DNA of 12,555 nt from Nitrospira sp. (GTDB lineage Bacteria > Nitrospirota > Nitrospiria > Nitrospirales > Nitrospiraceae), in NCBI GenBank assembly GCA_015904075.1, contig JABMDH010000013.1, positions 1-12,555 of the forward strand, in the 5' to 3' direction. The first letter of the stretch is position 1. Every line of letters starts with the position of its first letter. The notes under the pieces are model-generated. The model saw only the letters and a program-made list of their open reading frames with translations, searched no databases and had not been told where the DNA came from. The position numbers were made by a program, and so were the translations under genes. Positions 6,517 to 11,939 of the stretch are shown one piece after another.

Positions 6517-7308
6517 CTACCGGCCGATATCGGCGAGCGGCTGATCCGATATGGTGTAGGCACCGCGCGGATTCCCATCGAGACGATTCATCTCGGAAAG
6601 CTCTGCGGGCGACGGGTTGGGATGAGAGTCCGGCGTCACCAGCACACCCCAATGTTGATTGCCGGTACAACTATTGTCCAGAATTAACCCTCCCCCGTGG
6701 TGAAACATGAGCATCCCGCTGAGCATGTTGGCCTCACAACCGTTGCGGACAATCTCCGGATAGCTGCCCGAGTCGCGCACGGCAATCCCAAAGTGATGAT
6801 TGTCCACACAACGATTTCCGGCAATTCGTGGTTGTGCCCCGGCAAAAACAAAGATGCCGGACTCACGGTTGCGACACACTTCATTATCGGAAAATGTCGC
6901 CCGGCATTCCGGCCCATACAACAAGACACCGGACAAAATCCCTTCCATCGCCCGGCACTGCGTAATCACACAGGTAGAGTCGAGTACATTCATAGCCGAG
7001 TGTTGGTCGCTGCCGACATAGCGGAATGTGATGCCGGAAATGTGGCCGCCCGTGACCCGTTGCAAATACAGCGGACCGCTTCGCCGGCTGAAAATTTGTA
7101 CGGCATCACGCCCTGCCCCCACAAGTCGTACCGATCGCTCCGTGACGAAGACCTTGTCCTCATACACGCCGGGACAGATGTAGATCTGGTCCTGGTCAGC
7201 TGCCTCCGTGAGGGCCTCACTGGGCAGCGCATAGCCCCGCTGGCCCAACGCATCGACAATCAGCGTCTTCCCGCCCAAGGGATTCGGTGGAATAGATTCT
7301 TCACTCAT
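6517..7308 (-). CDS. Right-handed parallel beta-helix protein
   Basis: A 263-residue protein of the pectate-lyase-like/PbH1 repeat type (NosD or DUF1565-like). After an N-terminal region with YICPGVYEDKV and SVRLVGAG, which is typical of the first coils, it has rungs of about 22-24 residues. These contain the recurring pattern N-x-C-x-x-N (NRCVDN, NGCEAN, NSCTGN), followed by SGIFVF, FGIAVRD, SGMLMF and WGVLVT. Such rungs stack into a solenoid with asparagine and cysteine ladders. There is no signal peptide in the chosen start, so it may be cytoplasmic. No catalytic residues of polysaccharide lyases can be identified, so enzyme activity is not claimed. The start at 7308 has AGGCAG about 9 nt upstream. 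It is convergent with the GGDEF gene and divergent from the TPR gene. It is absent from unit B through deletion. Confidence 0.82.
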   Translation of the reverse strand: MSEESIPPNPLGGKTLIVDALGQRGYALPSEALTEAADQDQIYICPGVYEDKVFVTERSVRLVGAGRDAVQIFSRRSGPLYLQRVTGGHISGITFRYVGSDQHSAMNVLDSTCVITQCRAMEGILSGVLLYGPECRATFSDNEVCRNRESGIFVFAGAQPRIAGNRCVDNHHFGIAVRDSGSYPEIVRNGCEANMLSGMLMFHHGGGLILDNSCTGNQHWGVLVTPDSHPNPSPAELSEMNRLDGNPRGAYTISDQPLADIGR

Positions 7309-7629
7309 ACTGTTCTGCCTATGACCTAACAGTCGTTTCCATCAATGCGTCTGCGACTCTGAGCCGGACACAATTATCTATGACCATTCGCAGAATATGA
7401 CCCATGGCTGTGATCTGGTAAATCTCCATACTTCGACAGAAAAGTGACAGGACTCGTACAAATCTGTCTTAGAGATGCTGATTATAAGTCACGGTACATC
7501 TGCGGCCAAGTAAGAGGCTTGGAACTTCATGTTTTGTATAGAGTTTCCAGCCACAACATGTGCGGCCTGTGGCATGGCGATTGCGTGATGATCCTTTGGT
7601 CTATTACCTACTCACAATGGAGTTTGCGT
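7309..7629. other. Divergent spacer between the beta-helix and CpoB-like genes
   Basis: About 320 bases that must carry the promoters of both divergent genes. I see no pair of boxes good enough to call; TATAGA near 7540 and TTATAA near 7483 are possible -10 elements without convincing -35 partners. An open frame in phase with the TPR gene runs through part of it, but it lacks good start signals. The whole spacer is missing from unit B. Confidence 0.5.
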
Positions 7630-8124
7630 ATGGTACGAAACATACTGGGCATCCTCCTGATGCTCATCACCCTCTTCTCGCCGAATATGTCCATTGCCGC
7701 TCCCGGCCAAATGCAGGATACTTCCCGGCGCCTGTACGATCGCATTATGAGCGAATTCAAACAGCGTGACTATGAAGCCGCGCTGGCCGGGTTCCATCTC
7801 TTCATCGAACTCCATGGCCGCTCTGCCCTGGCAGCCAATGCCCAATATTGGATGGGAGAGTGTCAGTACCGTATGGGGCGTTACAAGGATGCGCTGAACT
7901 CCTTTTACAACGTCGTCTTATCCTACCCGCTTAGCCCCAAGCTGGCTGCTTCGACGCTCAAGCTTGGCCAGACCTACGCAAAACTTGGTGATCAGGACAA
8001 CGCGCGCGTCATGTTCGATCGCGTCGCCAATCAGTATCCCGACAGCGCGGAAGCGGAAGTCGCCAGGAAAGCGATCGAGGTAGCAGACAACCTGAGCAAT
8101 TTTGACCGCAGCCAATCAGAATAG
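7630..8124 (+). CDS. CpoB/YbgF-like secreted TPR protein, copy A
   Basis: A 164-residue protein starting at an ATG with GGAG 7 nt upstream. The N-terminus is a signal peptide (MVRNILGILLMLITLF, cleavage probably after SIAA), so it acts in the periplasm. The rest is three TPR-like helical hairpins of the CpoB/YbgF C-terminal type: DYEAALAGFHLFIE, then AQYWMGECQYRMGRYKDALNSFYNVV, then KLGQTYAKLGDQDNARVMFDRV. The YWMGE and YP-x-S patterns are characteristic. CpoB normally coordinates the Tol-Pal system with peptidoglycan synthesis at division, but it is longer (about 250 residues) because of an N-terminal coiled coil, which is absent here. No tol or pal genes are near, so this is a paralogue or stand-alone TPR protein rather than proven CpoB. 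Its 3' end faces the DUF2726 gene across 41 nt. Confidence 0.85.
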   Translation: MVRNILGILLMLITLFSPNMSIAAPGQMQDTSRRLYDRIMSEFKQRDYEAALAGFHLFIELHGRSALAANAQYWMGECQYRMGRYKDALNSFYNVVLSYPLSPKLAASTLKLGQTYAKLGDQDNARVMFDRVANQYPDSAEAEVARKAIEVADNLSNFDRSQSE

Positions 8125-8165
8125 GCGAGCGCCCGCTGCCTACCGCGCACTTCGGTTTACGGATG

Positions 8166-8639
8166 TTACTCATCCGTTGCAAGGCCCAGAAGCGCCGTGA
8201 TCTCAGGAATCGTATAGGACTTTGTCGCCCGCACCGTTACCAGTTTGATACCCGCCGCATCCAGCACCGACTCTATTACGCGTTGACGTTCTACCTGATG
8301 AGGCCCTGGAGACGTATCCTCAAGCTGTACCACTTGCTCCACATGTCGTGTCCCCGGGTGTACCAATACAAAATCGACTCGTTTGAGGGCCATGTGGTTC
8401 AAGAGTGTTAATCGGGACTTCCCCGTCGCTTCAACAGACACAAAAGACCAGAGCGGCACGTCAGCGAATATGAGATACCGATCCTGGGCGGCCATCTGCA
8501 GAAGATTGTAGAGGGCAATCCCGGCTTCCGTCAGCAATGGAGCGGACACCACGGCGGTACCAGACGGCAGCGAAAACCCGGTGGATGGGCCGGGGGGCTT
8601 TTTTGATAGAGAAAACATCCTCCGGATATCGTCCAGCAT
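8166..8639 (-). CDS. DUF2726 domain protein, copy A
   Basis: A 157-residue protein whose residues about 35-150 match the DUF2726 pattern: PLLTEAGIALYNLL, then FADVPLWSFV, then KRVDFVLVHP, VVQLED and AAGIKLVTV. The family has a restriction-endonuclease-like core, with the D of VDF and the acidic residues of QLED at the positions of possible metal ligands; nuclease activity is not established. The N-terminus is short and basic, with no signal peptide or membrane segment. The ATG at 8639 lies 6 nt past the anmK stop on the same strand, so the two are probably one operon with anmK first; the ribosome site is weak. Compared with copy B, 16 of 157 residues differ, and here the usually acidic residue in LLTEAE is glycine (G40), hinting at relaxed constraint. 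Confidence 0.8.
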   Translation of the reverse strand: MLDDIRRMFSLSKKPPGPSTGFSLPSGTAVVSAPLLTEAGIALYNLLQMAAQDRYLIFADVPLWSFVSVEATGKSRLTLLNHMALKRVDFVLVHPGTRHVEQVVQLEDTSPGPHQVERQRVIESVLDAAGIKLVTVRATKSYTIPEITALLGLATDE

Positions 8640-8645
8640 CGATCG

Positions 8646-9260
8646 TTACTTTCGCCGTCGAGGAGAACGCAGCCGAGCAAACCAACCCGGTCCGCTGGGA
8701 ACGATGCACCCCAATAGAGCCGGGTGGGCAGCTCCGGTGACGGAGGGAACATTTCCACACTGCTCCATCGCTGTTTGATAAGCCAACACCGCAAACGCGA
8801 CGGCTTCGATGGCCTTGCTGTCCCACCCCTGCGATTCGAACGCACTCACCGGGATAGGCGCAAAGACATCGGCAAGATGTTGCATAATGGCGCGATTCTT
8901 GACCCCGCCGCCGCCGACAATCACTTCGTCGATCCCACCGCGAATCCAGCGTCTGGCCGAACCGACGGCTTCGGCCGTCCACCGGCTGCACGTCGCCAGA
9001 AGGTTTTCCATCGGTAGCTGCTGCGCTTGCTGCATCGCCAATAGCTCATCCAACATCTTTGATCCGAACACTTCCCGTCCGGTGGATTTCGGCGGAGCTT
9101 GTGACAAGTACGGATGTGCAAGCAATTTGGCCAACAAACGTCCGTCGACCTGCCCGCGAGCAGCCGCACGCCCCTCCCGATCCATCGACATGCGCCCATT
9201 CGTAATCCGCGCCATCAATCCATCCAACACCATGTTGGCCGGACCGGTGTCGAATGCCAT
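8646..9260 (-). CDS. anmK: AnmK (anhydro-N-acetylmuramic acid kinase), 5'-truncated fragment
   Basis: Only the C-terminal 204 residues or so remain of a kinase normally about 370 long. AnmK opens and phosphorylates 1,6-anhydro-MurNAc released in cell-wall recycling. Visible motifs are FDTGPANMVLDG, DREGRAAARG, PPKSTGREVFG, VIVGGGGVKN and EAVAFAVLAY. The N-terminal half, with the phosphate-binding GTS-D motif, is missing. Homology stops at 9261, where unit B begins, and a stop codon lies a few codons upstream in the same frame. Translation could begin at the ATG ending at 9260 or a TTG ending at 9269, but no catalytic kinase could result, so this is functionally a gene remnant. Against expectation the fragment differs from the unit B copy almost only at silent sites. 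It may still serve as the upstream part of the DUF2726 transcript. Confidence 0.85.
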   Translation of the reverse strand: MAFDTGPANMVLDGLMARITNGRMSMDREGRAAARGQVDGRLLAKLLAHPYLSQAPPKSTGREVFGSKMLDELLAMQQAQQLPMENLLATCSRWTAEAVGSARRWIRGGIDEVIVGGGGVKNRAIMQHLADVFAPIPVSAFESQGWDSKAIEAVAFAVLAYQTAMEQCGNVPSVTGAAHPALLGCIVPSGPGWFARLRSPRRRK

Positions 9261-9261
9261 C
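9163..9261. repeat. 99-nt stretch identical to the window end
   Basis: Bases 9163-9261 are identical to 12457-12555. The base before (A at 9162, G at 12456) differs, and the window stops at the other end. All other parts of the two units show scattered differences every 10-20 bases, so this length of identity coinciding exactly with the end of sequence is notable. Confidence 0.9.
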
Positions 9262-9594
9262 CCAGGCAACTTCCCTCAGTACCCCCACTCTGTAGAACAA
9301 GATTAAGAATAATTTCTCATGAACCCATTCGATTCATTGACATCCCTTAATCTAGTGGGGTATTAATCCCTCGCCCCATCCTGTTGTGGACTCATATGGT
9401 AGTTGGCGCATGTCCCGTGCCATTACGAAAGGAGGTCAAATGACGGATCGGGAAAACTAGCTCTCCCCTGTCCAAGCACCATATGTAGGACATTCCACGG
9501 TATTGCGAGGCAATATGTTCCATTCAGGCTGGGTAAACATTCAAGCAATTGAGATAATCCCCCCTCACGTGACAGGATTGGCAAAGGAGTAAGA
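9262..9594 (+). other. Leader of unit B, with broken short ORF
   Basis: This 330-nt stretch has no full gene. It keeps the TTGACA/TATTAA promoter, the GTTGTGGACT block and the ideal ribosome site AAAGGAGGT (9428-9436). The ORF starting at 9440 ends after six codons (TAG at 9458-9460), in contrast to 31 codons in unit A. The first 10-15 bases are the duplication junction with anmK. Confidence 0.6.
9337..9366 (+). promoter_or_regulatory. Promoter of the 124-residue gene, unit B
   Basis: TTGACA, 18-nt spacer, TATTAA. It matches the unit A promoter in boxes and spacing; the -10 box is slightly different in its last base. Confidence 0.6.
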
Positions 9595-9969
9595 ATGGAA
9601 GACCTGGTAATCGAAGATGGAGCAACATCTGCACTTGAAATTACGTTGGGCGACTTTCTCGTCTTTATCAATTGGATGAACCAAACAGAAAAATCCCTCG
9701 ACCGCGCTGAACCCTTGCCGGCGTTGCCCAACCTGGATTCGGCAAAAGTCCGCGGGTGGATTCAGTTGGTGCAACGGCTGGAAGAGCGCTTCCGCCGGAG
9801 TGAGGAAAAGAAATTGGCCATGGAAGCCAATGTGATCGCACAGGAAGCCCAGCTCGGGCAGTTGCTGTCCCATCTGCATACGAATATCGCCTCTCTGTAC
9901 GAAAACCTCGGACAGGTCCAGAAGGCCGAGGATGTCCGCCGGCGGGCTGAAGCGTTACACTGCGCGTGA
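9595..9969 (+). CDS. Unknown 124-residue helical protein, copy B
   Basis: Same length and start as copy A, with the same AAAGGAG ribosome site 5 nt before the ATG. Four conservative differences are seen (Met to Leu at residue 4, Ile to Val, Leu to Met, Val to Ala at the last residue), while many codons differ silently. This is the only plus-strand gene of unit B that is undamaged. Structure is as for copy A: hydrophobic N-terminal helices, a charged probable coiled coil, and a C-terminal TPR-like hairpin. Function is unknown. Its survival beside a damaged response regulator suggests that it can act independently of that neighbour, or with the intact regulator of unit A. Confidence 0.85.
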   Translation: MEDLVIEDGATSALEITLGDFLVFINWMNQTEKSLDRAEPLPALPNLDSAKVRGWIQLVQRLEERFRRSEEKKLAMEANVIAQEAQLGQLLSHLHTNIASLYENLGQVQKAEDVRRRAEALHCA

Positions 9970-9981
9970 TTAGGCATTGTG

Positions 9982-10022
9982 CCCCCTGGAGAGGCAGCTT
10001 CTTGTTTTACCTCTCCAGGGGG
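9982..10022 (+). terminator. Strong hairpin after the 124-residue gene, unit B
   Basis: CCCCCTGGAGAGG pairs perfectly with CCTCTCCAGGGGG, a 13-bp stem with a 15-nt loop sharing GTTTTAC with unit A. One G-U pair of unit A is G-C here. It starts 13 nt after the stop codon. No T run follows. Confidence 0.6.
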
Positions 10023-10115
10023 ACACCTCTTTCATAGCCCTCATTTTCATTCATGATTTCGTAGCAACCTCAAGTCCCATGCTTGATATCGGCGTGGGGC
10101 GATTCAGTATTTTCC

Positions 10116-10143
10116 TTGTTGAAGCAGTAACTTAGGCTATACT
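10116..10143 (+). promoter_or_regulatory. Promoter candidate for the response regulator gene, unit B
   Basis: TTGTTG, 16-nt spacer, TATACT, as in unit A. The transcript would begin about 70 nt before the regulator ATG. Confidence 0.45.
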
Positions 10144-10192
10144 TGCTATCGAGTAAGAAAATCAGCCATGAGGTTGCTGCTGCGCCGAAAAG

Positions 10193-10207
10193 CTGATGAT
10201 CCATCAG
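10193..10207 (+). promoter_or_regulatory. Inverted repeat before the response regulator start, unit B
   Basis: The same CTGATG-ATC-CATCAG as in unit A, again 1 nt before GGAGAG. Here one extra A separates the ribosome site from the ATG at 10218, improving the spacing to 5 nt from GGAG. Confidence 0.4.
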
Positions 10208-10217
10208 TGGAGAGCGA

Positions 10218-11063
10218 ATGCTCAAAATTCTGTTAGTCGAAGACAGTGACGTCGATGCCCATTTGACGCAGGATATCCTGGCGGAGTGGAGCGTCGAGCA
10301 ATTCGATGTCACTCATGTCGTTCGCTTGAGTGAGGCCTTCAGTCATCTCACGCAAACACGATTTGACGCGATTCTCTTGGATCTTTCACTCCCCGACGGG
10401 TACGGGCTATCAACGCTCAGACAGATGCAAGCCGCTAACCCGACCATTCCCATTATCGTGCTCAGTGGATTCAGTGATCAAACGCTGGCGGTAGAAGCCG
10501 TCCAAAGCGGCGCCCAAGACTATCTCGTCAAAGGCCAGGGTCAGCCGGAACTGCTGGCTCGTTCAATCCGCTACGCAATCGAGCGCAAGCGAGCTGAAGA
10601 ACGGCTGACCTACCTTGCGCAGTACGATCAGCTGACCGGGCTGGTGAACCGTACGCTTTTCCGCGACCGCCTCATTCATGCGATGGCGAGAAGCAAGCGG
10701 GTCCAACAACCCATGGGGCTGATGCTGCTCGACCTTGATCGATTCAAGGCCGTAAATGATACCCTGGGGCACGATGCGGGAGATCAGTTATTGAAAGTCG
10801 TCGCAGACCGGCTTCATGAATGCGTGCGCGAAGTCGATACGGTTGCACGCATGGGCGGAGATGAGTTTACGATCATTCTGGAGGGCCTCTCGCACGAAGA
10901 CGACATCGTGGTCGTCGCGCGCAGAATCACCCAGTCGCTGGGTACCCCCTTTGATGCTCATCACCCTCTTCTTGCCGAATGTGTCCGTTGCGGCTCCCGG
11001 CCAAATGCAGGATACTTCCCGGCGCCTGTACGATCGCATCATGAGCGAATTCAAACAGCGTGA
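10218..11063 (+). CDS. Response regulator-GGDEF, copy B, truncated and fused to an out-of-frame tail
   Basis: The ORF has 281 codons. Residues 1-245 correspond to copy A with 10 differences. The receiver keeps D55, S83 and K105, and the GGDEF motif and RxxD inhibitory site are intact. At 10952/10953 the sequence jumps into the signal-peptide region of the TPR gene, read in the wrong frame. This adds 36 foreign residues (DAHHPLLAECVR onward) and ends at a TGA inside that gene. About 65 residues of the GGDEF domain are lost, including the SIGI strand and the AD-x-AMYRAK helix that form part of the fold. Cyclase activity is therefore unlikely. The receiver should still fold, so it could compete for phosphate with the unit A regulator. 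Functionally it is best regarded as a decaying gene. Confidence 0.85.
   Translation: MLKILLVEDSDVDAHLTQDILAEWSVEQFDVTHVVRLSEAFSHLTQTRFDAILLDLSLPDGYGLSTLRQMQAANPTIPIIVLSGFSDQTLAVEAVQSGAQDYLVKGQGQPELLARSIRYAIERKRAEERLTYLAQYDQLTGLVNRTLFRDRLIHAMARSKRVQQPMGLMLLDLDRFKAVNDTLGHDAGDQLLKVVADRLHECVREVDTVARMGGDEFTIILEGLSHEDDIVVVARRITQSLGTPFDAHHPLLAECVRCGSRPNAGYFPAPVRSHHERIQTA
10952..10953. other. Deletion junction in unit B
   Basis: Base 10952 corresponds to 6298 of unit A and base 10953 to 7659, so 1360 bases (6299-7658) are absent. Only a single T is shared at the breakpoints, which points to illegitimate joining rather than recombination between repeats. Confidence 0.85.
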
Positions 11064-11418
11064 CTATGAAGCCGCGCTGGCCGGGTTCCGTCTATTCATC
11101 GAACTTCATGGCCGCTCTGCTCTGGCCGCCAATGCCCAATATTGGATGGGGGAGTGTCAGTATCGCATGGGGCGCTACCAGGATGCGCTGAACTCCTTCT
11201 ACAACGTCGTCTTATCCTACCCGCTCAGCCCCAAGCTGGCGGCTTCGACACTCAAGCTTGGCCAGACCTACGCAAAGCTTGGGGATGAGGATAACGCACG
11301 CATCATGTTCGGTCGCGTCGCCAATCAGTACCCCGACAGTGCGGAAGCGGAAATCGCCCGAAAAGCGATCGTGATAGCGGACAGCCTGAGTAATGCAGAC
11401 CACAGCCAATCAGAATAG
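10954..11418 (+). CDS. CpoB/YbgF-like TPR protein, copy B, N-terminally shortened
   Basis: The deletion removed the promoter, ribosome site and first ten codons. The first usable start is the ATG at 10954, which corresponds to Met11 of copy A and gives 154 residues beginning MLITLFLPNVSVAAPGQ. The hydrophobic core and cleavage region of the signal peptide remain, but the basic N-terminus (MVRN) is gone, so export may be poor. No ribosome site precedes it. It overlaps the fusion ORF by 110 nt in another frame, so it could be made only by coupling or weak initiation. A longer frame from 10816 exists but reads GGDEF DNA in a wrong frame. The three TPR hairpins are complete and 14 of 154 residues differ from copy A. 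It is probably a decaying gene. Confidence 0.6.
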   Translation: MLITLFLPNVSVAAPGQMQDTSRRLYDRIMSEFKQRDYEAALAGFRLFIELHGRSALAANAQYWMGECQYRMGRYQDALNSFYNVVLSYPLSPKLAASTLKLGQTYAKLGDEDNARIMFGRVANQYPDSAEAEIARKAIVIADSLSNADHSQSE

Positions 11419-11459
11419 GCAAGCGACGGCTGCCTGCCGCGCACGTTGGTTTGTGGATA

Positions 11460-11933
11460 TTACTCATCCGTTGCAAGGCCCAGAAGCGCAGTGATTTCGG
11501 GAATCGTATAGGATTTTGTCGCCCGCACTGTCACCAGTTTGATTCCAGCCGCATCCAGCACCGACTCGATCACGCGTTGGCGCTCTATCTGATGAGGCCC
11601 TGGAGACAGGTCTTCAAGCTGTACCACTTGCTCCACATGCCGTGACCCCGGATGTACCAATACAAAATCGACTCGTTTGAGAGCCATATGGTTCAACAGA
11701 GTAAATCGGGACTGCCCCATCGCTTCGACAGACACAAAAGACCAGAGCGGCACATCGGCGAACACAAGGTACCGATCCTGGGCAGCCATCTGCAGAAGAT
11801 TGTAGAGCGCAATCTCAGCTTCCGTCAGCAATGGAGCGGATGCCACGGCAATCCCAGCCGGCAGCGAGAAACCGGTGGATGGGCCGGTTGGCTTCTTTGA
11901 TACGGAAAAGATCCTCCGGATAGCATCCATCAT
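11460..11933 (-). CDS. DUF2726 domain protein, copy B
   Basis: 157 residues, same length as copy A, with 16 substitutions concentrated in the first half (MMDAIRRIFSVSKK). The last 40 residues are identical. Copy B retains the acidic residue in PLLTEAE that copy A has lost, and looks closer to the family pattern. VDFVLVHP and VVQLED are present. It begins 6 nt after the anmK stop on the same strand, so it should be co-transcribed with the probably intact anmK. It is likely the functional copy, an inference from the intact context. Confidence 0.82.
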   Translation of the reverse strand: MMDAIRRIFSVSKKPTGPSTGFSLPAGIAVASAPLLTEAEIALYNLLQMAAQDRYLVFADVPLWSFVSVEAMGQSRFTLLNHMALKRVDFVLVHPGSRHVEQVVQLEDLSPGPHQIERQRVIESVLDAAGIKLVTVRATKSYTIPEITALLGLATDE

Positions 11934-11939
11934 CGATCG

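Larger units (their letters stand above)
4609..9261. repeat. Tandem duplication, unit A (complete)
   Basis: This segment and the one beginning at 9262 carry the same genes in the same order and orientation. Matching points give a constant offset: 4942 to 9595, 5564 to 10218. After the deletion in unit B the offset becomes 3294 for the rest. The left edge is fuzzy: clear similarity starts around 4620 (CTCAGTACC shared) just after the lipoprotein gene. The right edge is sharp and lies inside anmK. No insertion sequence, terminal inverted repeat or integrase is visible at the edges. Confidence 0.9.

Noticed and set aside
6697..7329. Long plus-strand open frame of 210 codons opposite the beta-helix gene.
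   Set aside because: It is the antisense shadow of the repeat protein: the minus-strand frame shows regular PbH1 rungs, this one shows none.
8461..8991. Minus-strand frame of 176 codons across the anmK/DUF2726 boundary.
   Set aside because: It lies in a different frame over two recognisable genes and is Arg/Cys/Gly rich, typical of an out-of-frame reading.
4609..9594. Possible composite transposon or integrated element.
   Set aside because: No transposase, integrase, terminal inverted repeats or tRNA attachment site is visible at either unit edge; a simple tandem duplication explains the layout.
10816..10953. Upstream extension of the unit B TPR ORF to an ATG at 10816.
   Set aside because: This part is GGDEF coding DNA read in the wrong frame; it has no counterpart in copy A and is only an accidental open stretch.
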